From Candidatus Zambryskibacteria bacterium RIFCSPLOWO2_01_FULL_35_19 (GTDB lineage Bacteria; Patescibacteriota; Minisyncoccia; Phycocordibacterales; WO2-35-19), in assembly GCA_001825335.1 (NCBI GenBank), contig MHWA01000004.1, positions 1-33,358 of the forward strand: a DNA stretch of 33,358 bases, in the 5' to 3' direction. A model generated the notes under the pieces. The model saw nothing but the letters and a program-made list of their open reading frames with translations. It was not told the origin of the DNA and did no database searches. This document shows positions 24,210-32,623 of this stretch, one piece after another. The position numbers were made by a program, and so were the translations under genes. Within the stretch, counting starts at the first letter, position 1. Each line of letters opens with the position of its first letter.

Positions 24210-24992
24210 ATGAGAAATAAATTATTACTTTTGATGATAGCTTCTTTAATAGCTTTACCAAATTTATCTCTGGCTGAGTCAAATTATTCTGATACTGAAG
24301 CGGCAAGAGAAGCCTCAGAATATAACGCAGAGCAAAAAAGAGAAACTATTAAAGACGAGATAGAAGCTAAAAAAGAAGCTCTGGAACAAGAGATGGAGCA
24401 AAATAGAGAAGAAATAAAAAATAGAGTAGAAGAAAGAAAAGAAGGTTTAAAGAATAAAATTGAAGAAAGAAGAGAAGAATTAAAACAAAACCTAGAACAA
24501 AAAAGAGAAGAAATAAAAAATAGAGTAGAAGAAAGGAGACAAAATACTACTGATCAAATCACAGAAAGAGTAAACAAATTTATAAGTAAAATAATAGAAA
24601 GGTTTAGCACTGCAGCCAATCGTTTAGATATCTTGGTTATTAGGATAGAATCAAGAATTGAAAAAATAGAAGCTAGAGATATTGATGTAACAGAAGCCAA
24701 TGATCTTTTGGTTATTGCTAAAACTAAAATAGAAACAGCTAAAACAAGTATCTCTCTTATAGCTCTTCCAGAAATTATTGACCCAGCTGCTTCAACTACG
24801 GCAAGTGCCATAAAAGAAGCTTTTGAAACAACTAAAACTCAAATAGAACAAGCTAAAAAAGACCTTAAAGCAGCTCACGCCGCTCTGGTAGAAGTAATAA
24901 AAAGTCTAAAACCGGGAGACAACAAACTTAGAGAAATCGAAAACGATGAATCTGAAGATGATTCGACCGCCACTACAACCGATGATAATTAA
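24210..24992 (+). CDS. Secreted/periplasmic coiled-coil protein with internal repeats
   Basis: Signal-like MRNKLLLLMIASLIALPNLSLAES; (R/K)EEIKNRVEERxxx repeats; a >25-nt exact DNA repeat gaagaaataaaaaatagagtagaagaaag. Confidence 0.75.
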   Translation: MRNKLLLLMIASLIALPNLSLAESNYSDTEAAREASEYNAEQKRETIKDEIEAKKEALEQEMEQNREEIKNRVEERKEGLKNKIEERREELKQNLEQKREEIKNRVEERRQNTTDQITERVNKFISKIIERFSTAANRLDILVIRIESRIEKIEARDIDVTEANDLLVIAKTKIETAKTSISLIALPEIIDPAASTTASAIKEAFETTKTQIEQAKKDLKAAHAALVEVIKSLKPGDNKLREIENDESEDDSTATTTDDN

Positions 24993-25025
24993 AGATTAAA
25001 AAATTATAAATTAACTTAAATAAAA

Positions 25026-25328
25026 ATGGATACTTTTAATCCAAATCAAATGCCCCCAATGCAAGAGCAGTCAGAAAAAAAATCTATCGGACCGCTTGTT
25101 GCTGTTATTATTATTTTGGCTCTTATTGTCATAGGTGGTTTATATTTTCTAAAAACACGGTCATCTCAACCTGTTTATGAAGCACCTACAGAAGAAGTTG
25201 ATACCATTAGTGAATCTTTAAATCAACAAAGCGATTCCGATGAATTAAATTCAATAGAGGCAGATCTAAATGCCACTGACCTAGACAATCTAGATCAAGG
25301 AGCCGCTGCGATAGAGGCCGAGTTATAA
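25026..25328 (+). CDS. Hypothetical single-TM protein
   Basis: IGPLVAVIIILALIVIGGLYFL TM followed by an acidic tail. Confidence 0.7.
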   Translation: MDTFNPNQMPPMQEQSEKKSIGPLVAVIIILALIVIGGLYFLKTRSSQPVYEAPTEEVDTISESLNQQSDSDELNSIEADLNATDLDNLDQGAAAIEAEL

Positions 25329-25347
25329 TAAAATATTTTGTTTATAC

Positions 25348-25390
25348 AAATTAAAAAAGAAGTGAATATAAGTCACTTCTTTTTTAATTT
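25348..25390 (+). terminator. Intrinsic terminator
   Basis: aaattaaaaaagaagtga-atataag-tcacttcttttttaattt, 18-bp stem. Confidence 0.85.
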
Positions 25391-25430
25391 CTTGCTTCAG
25401 ATAAAATTTTGATATAAACTGACGAAACAA

Positions 25431-26498
25431 ATGACATACGAAGTCAAAATGAAAAAACTGCCAAAGTCAGAAATAGAGCTAGAAATATCTCTTCCAGCTG
25501 ATTTTTTGGATTTAGGAAGAAAGAAAGCTATAAAACTATTTAGTGATTCTTTAGATATTTCTGGTTTTAGAAAAGGCCATATTCCCGAAAAAATAGTGAT
25601 AGAAAAAATAGGTGAAGGTAAAATTTTAGAAGAAGCGGCTGATATTATATTAAAAGAACACTTTTCTAAAATTATAGAGCAAGAAAAGTTGGATATAATA
25701 GGTAGACCAAATGTCTCAATTACCAAATTAGCTTTAGGAAATCCAATTGAAATTAAAGCCACTTTTGCCATAATTCCCTCTTTTGAATTGCCTGATTATC
25801 GAGCGATAGCGAGATCCAGCGTAGCGGGAGCGAAGTTGGATAAAAACATAGAAACCACAGACAAGGAGATTGATGAAGTCCTGTTGCAAATAAGAAAAAA
25901 CAAAGCTCACTTCGACTGGCATAACGCGCACCCTGATGAAAAAGGTCACAGTCATCCAAATATAGAAGAAAAAGATTTACCAGAACTCAATGATGAGTTT
26001 GCCAAATCTGCTGGAAACTTCAAAAACTTAGACGAACTTAAAGAAAAAGTAAAACAAAATATTAAAGATGAGAAAAAAATACGAGATATAGAAAAAAAGA
26101 GGGCCTCTATCATAGAAGAACTTGTTAAAAATACAAATATTGAGTTGCCTGATATTTTAATAGAAAGTGAGGTTAATAAATCTCTAGCCCAAATAAAAGA
26201 TGATGTAGAAAGAGTTGGTCATAAATTTGATGAATATTTAATTCAAGTTAAAAAAACAGAAGACGATTTAAAGAAAGATCTTAAAGAAAGTTCAGAAAAA
26301 AAAGCTAAAGTTCAACTCATCTTCAATGAAATCGCTAAAGTAGAAAAGCTAGAGCCAAACAAAGAAATTTTAGAAAATGAAGTTAAAGAAGTATTGAAAC
26401 ATTATCCAAACGCTTCTGAAACCAATGCGCGCATCTATGTAGCCACCATTTTGATCAATCAAGAGGTTTTGAAATTGTTGGAAAATCCTAAGAACTAA
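25431..26498 (+). CDS. tig: Trigger factor-like chaperone, apparently without PPIase domain
   Basis: DISGFRKGHIPEKIVIEKIG (ribosome-binding GFRKG motif); C-terminal LPELNDEFAKSAGNFKNLDELKEKVKQNIKDEKK; only ~60 aa where the FKBP domain normally sits. Confidence 0.85.
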   Translation: MTYEVKMKKLPKSEIELEISLPADFLDLGRKKAIKLFSDSLDISGFRKGHIPEKIVIEKIGEGKILEEAADIILKEHFSKIIEQEKLDIIGRPNVSITKLALGNPIEIKATFAIIPSFELPDYRAIARSSVAGAKLDKNIETTDKEIDEVLLQIRKNKAHFDWHNAHPDEKGHSHPNIEEKDLPELNDEFAKSAGNFKNLDELKEKVKQNIKDEKKIRDIEKKRASIIEELVKNTNIELPDILIESEVNKSLAQIKDDVERVGHKFDEYLIQVKKTEDDLKKDLKESSEKKAKVQLIFNEIAKVEKLEPNKEILENEVKEVLKHYPNASETNARIYVATILINQEVLKLLENPKN

Positions 26499-26554
26499 CT
26501 CGCCTCCCCTCTCTTAATTTAAGAGAGGGCGACACGAAGTGCGGGGTGAGTTAG
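26499..26554. repeat. Intergenic palindromic element (ctcgcctcccctctcttaatttaagagagggcgacacgaagtgcggggtgagtt)
   Basis: Nested stems ctctcttaa/ttaagagag and aactcgcc../..ggtgagtt. Confidence 0.75.
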
Positions 26555-26600
26555 ATAAAAGGAGAAGAGTCAGAAGAGAGTTAGAAAAAAAGAAAATATA

Positions 26601-26609
26601 TGCTATACT
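26601..26609 (+). promoter_or_regulatory. Extended -10 (TGcTATACT) immediately upstream of clpP
   Basis: -10 ends 8 nt before ATG 26617. Confidence 0.55.
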
Positions 26610-26616
26610 CTCTGAT

Positions 26617-27204
26617 ATGAACGAAACAAATTCAATATTAGTTCCAACAGTTATAGAAAAGACTCATCAAGGTGAGAGAGCTTATGATATTTATTCCAGA
26701 CTTTTGAAAGAGAGGATAATTTTTATTGGCGGTCCGATTGACGATACTGTCGCCAATTTGACGATTGCCCAACTTTTATTTCTTCAGACCGAAGACCCTA
26801 AAAAAGACATTTCTCTTTATATAAATTCGCCGGGCGGATACATTCATTCCGGTTTGGCAATTTTAGATACTATGAATTATATCAAGCCAGATATTCAGAC
26901 AATTTGTGTCGGTATGGCCGCATCAATGGCTTCAGTTTTGCTTTCAGCCGGCGCTAAAGGAAAAAGATTTATTTTACCCAACTCGGAAGTGATGATACAT
27001 CAACCTCATGGTGGTAGCGAAGGTCAAGCGACCGATATTGAAATCAGTGCCAAACATATTTTAAAACAGCGCGACTTATTAAATAAAATGCTGGCCAAAA
27101 ATACCGGGCAATCTTTAGAAAAAGTGGAAAAGGATGTTGACAGAGATTTCTTTATGACCGCCGATGAAGCCAAAAAATACGGTATAGTTGATAAAATTCT
27201 ATAA
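26617..27204 (+). CDS. clpP: ATP-dependent Clp protease proteolytic subunit
   Basis: [51 protein letters not shown] at 26617 (ORF track starts upstream at 26539). Confidence 0.97.
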   Translation: MNETNSILVPTVIEKTHQGERAYDIYSRLLKERIIFIGGPIDDTVANLTIAQLLFLQTEDPKKDISLYINSPGGYIHSGLAILDTMNYIKPDIQTICVGMAASMASVLLSAGAKGKRFILPNSEVMIHQPHGGSEGQATDIEISAKHILKQRDLLNKMLAKNTGQSLEKVEKDVDRDFFMTADEAKKYGIVDKIL

Positions 27205-27239
27205 TTTTGTATAATACTTTCATTAGTATTTAAACAAAA

Positions 27240-27370
27240 GTAATTTAGTCTGAATTTCAGATAAGAAAACGAGAATTTTAAACTAAAATGTCCTTAATTT
27301 GCAACAAAACAAAGGAAAGACTCTCATTTCAAGCTATGGCTAGCTTGATCTAAAATAGGATCTAAATTAC
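27240..27370 (+). promoter_or_regulatory. Long, possibly folded 5' leader of rny
   Basis: Ends close with GTAATTTAG (27240-27248) / CTAAATTAC (27362-27370); internal AAGCTA-TGGC-TAGCTT palindrome; TATAAT upstream at ~27209. Confidence 0.4.
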
Positions 27371-27380
27371 AGCAAAATAT

Positions 27381-28910
27381 ATGTCATTAAAATTAGCAAT
27401 GCTTCTGGCAGGTCTGGCAGCATTTGTTGGTGTCGGATTTGGTTACTTTTTAAGATGGATTATCTCCTTAGGTCAGCGTGGCTCGGTAGAAATTCATGTC
27501 AAACAGATGGAGCTTCACGCTAGAGAAGAAGCCAAAAGAATCACCGAAGAAGCTGAAAAAAAGGCCGAAGAAACTTTAAAAGAAGCCCGAATAGAGTTCA
27601 AAGAAAAAGACGAAAAAATTAAAAAGATGGAGGACCGTCTTATCAAAAAAGAGGAATTTTTGGATAAACGACAAGTTGATATAGACAAAGAAGTTGAACA
27701 AGTCAAAAATAAAGTCTCTGAAGTAAAGACAATCAAAGAAAAAATAGAAACCTTAGAAAAACAAAAGTTTGAAGAACTTCAAAAAATTTCCAACCTATCA
27801 GAAGAAGAAGCCAAAGAAGTATTGTTGAAAGAGATAGAAAATAAACATGAAGAAGATATTTTAGTTAGAATGCAAAAACTAGAAAATACTGGTGGTGAAA
27901 AAATAGAAGCTAAAGCCAAACAAATATTAACTTCTTCTATCCAAAGACTCGCCAATTCAGTCTCTTCTGAAATTTTTTCTACCACCGTCACTATCCCCTC
28001 TGATGAAATAAAAGGCAAAATCATAGGCAAAGAAGGTAGAAATATCAAAGCTTTTGAAAGGGCTTCCGGAGTAGAAGTTATTGTTGATGATACACCAGGT
28101 CTCATCACCATCTCCTCATATGATTCTGTCCGCAGGCAAGTGGCAAGAGTGGCACTAGAGAACTTAATTTCTGACGGCAGAATCCAACCAGCCAAAATTG
28201 AAGAAATGATAGAAAAAGCCAAACAGGATATAAACAAAATAATTAAAGAAAAAGGTGACGCTGCTGCTTATGAGTGTGGCGTTTTCAATCTTGACCCAAG
28301 GATCACAGGTATTCTCGGCAGATTACACTTCAGAACTTCTTATGGTCAAAATGTATTGCAACACTCTATAGAAATGTCTCACATTTCCGGTATGTTAGCA
28401 GCCGAAATCGGAGCCAATGTTGCTGTAGCTAAAGCCGGAGCCTTGCTTCACGATATCGGCAAAGCTGTGGACCACGAAATTACCGGTACTCACGTTGAAA
28501 TTGGAAGAAGGATTTTACAAAAATTTGGTGCTGACGAAAAAATAATCCGAGCTATGGAAGCTCATCACGGCGAATATCCATATTCCACTTTAGAGTCATA
28601 CATAGTCCAATCAGCTGATGCTATATCTGGTGCTAGACCAGGAGCTAGGCGCGACAGTGTTGAAAACTATTTAAAGAGATTGAGTGAACTAGAAGGTATC
28701 GCTACCTCGTTTACAGGAGTAGAAAAAGCTTATGCCCTCCAAGCTGGTAGAGAAATAAGGATTTTTGTTACCCCTTCAGAAGTAACTGACCTAGAAGCTA
28801 AAGAGACCGCTCGTCAAATAGCTATCCGTATCGAAAACGAACTCAAATACCCCGGTGAAATCCGTGTTGTAGTCATCCGCGAATCCCGCACTATTGAATA
28901 CGCGAGATAA
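27381..28910 (+). CDS. rny: Ribonuclease Y
   Basis: N-terminal TM, coiled coil, KH (GKIIGKEGRNIKAFERASGVEVIVDDTPG), HD (HSIEMSHISGMLAAEIG, LLHDIGKAVDHE). Confidence 0.98.
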   Translation: MSLKLAMLLAGLAAFVGVGFGYFLRWIISLGQRGSVEIHVKQMELHAREEAKRITEEAEKKAEETLKEARIEFKEKDEKIKKMEDRLIKKEEFLDKRQVDIDKEVEQVKNKVSEVKTIKEKIETLEKQKFEELQKISNLSEEEAKEVLLKEIENKHEEDILVRMQKLENTGGEKIEAKAKQILTSSIQRLANSVSSEIFSTTVTIPSDEIKGKIIGKEGRNIKAFERASGVEVIVDDTPGLITISSYDSVRRQVARVALENLISDGRIQPAKIEEMIEKAKQDINKIIKEKGDAAAYECGVFNLDPRITGILGRLHFRTSYGQNVLQHSIEMSHISGMLAAEIGANVAVAKAGALLHDIGKAVDHEITGTHVEIGRRILQKFGADEKIIRAMEAHHGEYPYSTLESYIVQSADAISGARPGARRDSVENYLKRLSELEGIATSFTGVEKAYALQAGREIRIFVTPSEVTDLEAKETARQIAIRIENELKYPGEIRVVVIRESRTIEYAR

Positions 28911-28935
28911 TATTATTGTAATTTTGTTTTGGTAT

Positions 28936-28959
28936 GTATTTAATTACGTAATTAAATAC
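28936..28959. terminator. 24-bp perfect palindrome gtatttaattac|gtaattaaatac between rny and the MBL gene
   Basis: Perfect dyad in a convergent intergenic region; terminator role is inferred. Confidence 0.55.
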
Positions 28960-29036
28960 GTATTATTTCTCATACACAAATTACTCACGACCGTGAACAA
29001 TCTGTGTATTTGAATTTTAAATAAGGTTGGGTTTAA

Positions 29037-30407
29037 TTAGATCAATTCATAACCTTTTCCTTCTTCTGGATAAATTGCTTCTATATCAAGATAATCGCGG
29101 ATGCGTTGAGTAAGAAAAAGAGAAGCTTTTGGCTCACCCATAATTACAAAAACTTTTTGAGGTGCTGTTTTCTCGACAAACTCCAACAGATGCTCCGAAT
29201 CTTTGTGTGATGAATATCCTGTGATATTTTTTATAGTAGCTCTGACTTTTACTTTTTCTTTACCATTTTTTTTATTACCATCTGTATCTATAAAAACCTG
29301 CTTTTTGCCATCCAAAATAGCTCTACCCAAAGAGCCAACAGACTGATAACCAACCATTATGATGGTGGCTTTTGGATCAGGTAAATAATGAGCTTCGTGA
29401 TTTACGATTCTCCCCCCTTCCGACATACCAGAGCCAGCTAAAATTATTTTAGCTCCTTTTATTTTCTCTATCTCTCTAGATTCTTCTGCCGTTCTAATCA
29501 TAGTAAAATTTGGAAAATCAAAAATGTCATCTCCTGCTTTTATTTCTTCTTTTACTGATTTTTTAAAATCATCCATATGTTTTTTGTATATGTCAGTCAC
29601 TTTCAAAGCCAAAGGAGAATCCAAAAATACTGGCACTGCTTTTATTTCTTTGTCTTCAATCATATTGTTTATTTCATAAAGCAAGACTTGAGTCCTCTCT
29701 ATAGAAAAAGCAGGTATCACAATAGCACCATCTTTTTTAATTCCTTCCAAAAGAGCTTGTTTTAATTTTTCTCTTCTTTCTTTTTTGTCTTCATGATTTC
29801 TGTCTCCATAAACACTTTCCATTACTATATAATCCACATCTTTTGGAACTTGTGTATCAGGCAAGAGGGGTGAGGGAGAATTACCCAAATCCCCAGTAAA
29901 AGCAATTTTTTTATCACTACAAGAAATATTCAAAATGGCCGAACCCAAAATATGTCCAGCATTTTGCATTTCCAAAAAACATCCCGAAAAAAGTTCAATC
30001 TTTTCTCCATATTTTTTACCCTCCCAAAGAGAAAAAGTTTTTTGTATATCTCCCTCCTCAAAAAGTATTTTATCTGGATGTTTTGCCTTTAATACCTTTA
30101 AAGCATCTTGGAGCATTGGATGCGCTAGCTCCAAAGTTTGTTCGGTAGAAATTATTTTCCCCTTAAATCCATCTCTGACCAATTTTGGTATCTTTCCTAT
30201 GTGGTCCATATGAGAATGAGTAACAAGGAGCAAATCTACTTCTGCTGGATTATATTTAAAGGGTGTAAAATTTTTTTCTTCAGCAAACTTTGCCCCCTGC
30301 AAAAGTCCACAATCAACTAAAATTTTCTTCTGATTCACCTTGAGCATAATGTTAGCTCCAGTAGTGCTTCCCACTCCACCATAAAATATTAATTTTATAT
30401 TATTCAT
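29037..30407 (-). CDS. MBL-fold/beta-CASP RNA-processing exonuclease-like protein
   Basis: THSHMDHIGKIPKL, GHILGSAIL, FTGDLG, beta-CASP GSGMSEGGRIVNHEAHYL, GYSSHKDSEHLLEF. Confidence 0.93.
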   Translation of the reverse strand: MNNIKLIFYGGVGSTTGANIMLKVNQKKILVDCGLLQGAKFAEEKNFTPFKYNPAEVDLLLVTHSHMDHIGKIPKLVRDGFKGKIISTEQTLELAHPMLQDALKVLKAKHPDKILFEEGDIQKTFSLWEGKKYGEKIELFSGCFLEMQNAGHILGSAILNISCSDKKIAFTGDLGNSPSPLLPDTQVPKDVDYIVMESVYGDRNHEDKKERREKLKQALLEGIKKDGAIVIPAFSIERTQVLLYEINNMIEDKEIKAVPVFLDSPLALKVTDIYKKHMDDFKKSVKEEIKAGDDIFDFPNFTMIRTAEESREIEKIKGAKIILAGSGMSEGGRIVNHEAHYLPDPKATIIMVGYQSVGSLGRAILDGKKQVFIDTDGNKKNGKEKVKVRATIKNITGYSSHKDSEHLLEFVEKTAPQKVFVIMGEPKASLFLTQRIRDYLDIEAIYPEEGKGYELI

Positions 30408-30486
30408 CCCGTTAGAAATTTAGCTTCTAAAAGTTTAGTATTTAATTTTAAGTATAATAAATATATCATGGTATTTCTAACGGGAT
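30406..30486. repeat. Inverted-repeat-bounded promoter cassette 2
   Basis: Perfect 14-bp arms atcccgttagaaat (30406-30419) and atttctaacgggat (30473-30486); minus-strand TATACT inside (30456-30451). Confidence 0.85.
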
Positions 30487-30893
30487 TCATTGTTATTTTT
30501 TTCTTCCCAAATAAAAGCATAGAAAGATGAAGTGACCGCACCCAAAAGGTCCATTATCAAATCCATCATAGTATCATAAGGATATTCCGCTTTTAGTAAT
30601 ACATCTTCTCCAAGAAAAAGTTCAAATATTTCCCAAGAAATTCCTATAAAAATTGTTCCAGTGATAGCTATTATTAAAAAATGTTTTAAACTCCTGTCTT
30701 GAGAATTAAAAAAACTAGAAAAGAAATACAACCACAAAAAAAAGGCAGCCGAAGTAGCCCCTCCAAGAAAATGAACTACGCTATCAAACTCATAAACAGA
30801 CCAATATAAATGATTAATATTGGCAATATAATTAAGCACCCCCACTATTGCAAGTAAAACAAACATTTCCCAAAATAAGGGTTTTTTTAACAT
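30477..30893 (-). CDS. Small multi-TM membrane protein (YjdF/DUF2238-like)
   Basis: MLKKPLFWEMFVLLAIVGVLNYIANINHLYWSVYEFDSVVHFLGGATSAAF...GISWEIFELFLGED; probable start at 30893. Confidence 0.65.
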   Translation of the reverse strand: MLKKPLFWEMFVLLAIVGVLNYIANINHLYWSVYEFDSVVHFLGGATSAAFFLWLYFFSSFFNSQDRSLKHFLIIAITGTIFIGISWEIFELFLGEDVLLKAEYPYDTMMDLIMDLLGAVTSSFYAFIWEEKNNNESR

Positions 30894-30919
30894 AAAAATA
30901 TAATAACATATTGGCACAC

Positions 30920-31092
30920 AAAATCCGCCCAAGGCGGATAAAGTGTAGGACCACCTAGAATAATTCCCTAATTGTAAAATATTAGGTGGGTGGCCTCAAC
31001 TACAAAAATCAGAACACCGAAGCACTCATCATATCATAGAGATATTGGCCTCCCTGAATATGTTCAACTTAGAAAATATCCAAGTGATCCTA
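30920..31092 (-). ncRNA. Candidate small RNA gene (possibly 6S-like); promoter and terminator both visible
   Basis: Minus strand TTGGAT (31127-31122), 18 bp, TATAAT (31103-31098); ~150-nt non-coding body; closing stem UAGGAUCACU/GGUGGUCCUA; C(UUCG)G hairpin; terminator ATCCGCC-TTG-GGCGGAT-TTT (30939-30923). Confidence 0.6.
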
Positions 31093-31106
31093 TCTGTATT
31101 ATACTA

Positions 31107-31712
31107 CTATTCAAGGAATCCATCCAAGTTTACATCATACAAAATCTGTTCGGCAATTAAACGATAATCTATAAGTTCATTATCCTTAAACCAATGTTTT
31201 ATTTCTTTTTCAGATTCTTCAGATGTGCCCGATGCGTGAATCAAATTTCTAACTGCTCTACCATCAGTGTCAGCCATTATGTATGAATCTAAAACATAAT
31301 CACCCCTTATGGTGCCCACATCGGAACTTCTTGGTTCAGTACCCCCAACTATCTTACGAACTAATTCGGTTGAATGAGCTCCCTGCCATACCATAGCCAC
31401 CACCGGACCAGAAGTCATATATTTTTTTAATTTTTCTAAAATAATTGCCGTGATTTCTAAAGGATCTTCTGTTGGTAATTTTTCTCCTTTCTCTCTAGCA
31501 TTTTTAATTCTTTTCTCTCCTGTTATCCTTCGCCATTCTGGATCTAAAGTGTAATGTTTTTCTATATGTTCTTCGGTTGGCAAACACATTTTCAAAGCCA
31601 CCAACTTTAATCCTGGCCTTTCCAATCTTTTAATAATTTCACCAATAAGAGTCCTCTGAACCCCATCTGGCTTGATGACTACTAAAGTTCTTTCTGTTTT
31701 TGGATGATTCAT
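31107..31712 (-). CDS. ndk: Nucleoside diphosphate kinase with internal insertion
   Basis: ERTLVVIKPDGVQRTLIGEIIKRLERPGLKLVALKM; GPVVAMVWQG; DVGTIRGDY; NLIHASGTSEESEKEI. Likely ATG at 31712. Confidence 0.95.
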   Translation of the reverse strand: MNHPKTERTLVVIKPDGVQRTLIGEIIKRLERPGLKLVALKMCLPTEEHIEKHYTLDPEWRRITGEKRIKNAREKGEKLPTEDPLEITAIILEKLKKYMTSGPVVAMVWQGAHSTELVRKIVGGTEPRSSDVGTIRGDYVLDSYIMADTDGRAVRNLIHASGTSEESEKEIKHWFKDNELIDYRLIAEQILYDVNLDGFLE

Positions 31713-31722
31713 ATTATTATGA

Positions 31723-31829
31723 GTCAAAAAATAGTTCTTGAGCGAAATTCCGGAAGCTGTGAAAAGCTGAGGACAAAGAAATTTTTAGCAAAAAATTTGC
31801 TGTTAGAGCAAAAGAAGCTATTTTTTGAC
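31723..31829. ncRNA. Candidate structured RNA element, family 1 copy 2
   Basis: Outer stem gtcaaaaaatag/ctattttttgac; core ttcttgagcgaaattccggaagctgtgaaaagctgaggacaaagaaatttttagcaaaaaattt, near-identical to 12634-12747. Confidence 0.75.
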
Positions 31830-31849
31830 GAACTAAAACTAATTAATAA

Positions 31850-32623
31850 TTATTTTGTTAATATTTCAATCTTACCATCATACCCCATAGCAACCGTATG
31901 TTCAAAGTGGGCTGACAAGGACTTATCTCGAGTGATAAAGGTGTAGCCATCAGAGAGCTTTTTTATATCTCTACTACCCAAAGAAAACATCGGTTCAATA
32001 GCGATAACCAGCCCCTCTTTAAGCTCCGGCCCTTCACCGCGATTGGCTTTATTTGGCACATATGGCTCTTCATGCACACTGTAGCCAACCCCATGACCTG
32101 ACAATCCTTCAACAACCCCAAAACCATATTTAATAGCTACTTGCATAATAGCATCTCCTATGTCTCCAATATGTCCATGAAGACGCATAGCATTAATGCC
32201 TTTATCTAAAGCTTCTTTAGTCGCTCTCATTAATTCTTCAGCTCTCTTATCTATCTTACCTACTGGCACAGTAATAGCAGCATCGGTTATAAGTCCTTTA
32301 TAGGTAAGTCCGAGGTCTAGGGTAACAATATCTCCTTCAAACAAAATACGGCCTCCACCATCATTTGGAATACCATGCACTATTTCTTCGTTTATAGAAA
32401 CACAAAGAGAAGCGGGATAAGGTTTTTTAGCATCATAAGGCTGATAACCTAAAAAAGAAGCCGTGCCCCCAGCTTCATCAATAAGTCCTTCAGCATAAGT
32501 ATTGAGAGCGTCAGTTTTAACCCCTGATTTAACTTTTTTAGCCACTTCTTTCAAAATCCTTGCATGAATTTTGCCCCCCTCTCTCATTATGGCTATCTCT
32601 TCTTCTGTTTTGTATTTGATCAT
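31850..32623 (-). CDS. map: Methionine aminopeptidase type I
   Basis: VSINEEIVHGIPNDG, VTLDLGLTYKGLITDAAITV, GLSGHGVGYSVHEEPYVPN, EPMFSLGS. Confidence 0.97.
   Translation of the reverse strand: MIKYKTEEEIAIMREGGKIHARILKEVAKKVKSGVKTDALNTYAEGLIDEAGGTASFLGYQPYDAKKPYPASLCVSINEEIVHGIPNDGGGRILFEGDIVTLDLGLTYKGLITDAAITVPVGKIDKRAEELMRATKEALDKGINAMRLHGHIGDIGDAIMQVAIKYGFGVVEGLSGHGVGYSVHEEPYVPNKANRGEGPELKEGLVIAIEPMFSLGSRDIKKLSDGYTFITRDKSLSAHFEHTVAMGYDGKIEILTK

Noticed and set aside
30138-30320. Short plus-strand ORFs antisense to the MBL RNase
   Set aside because: Overlap a well-supported CDS; no independent evidence.
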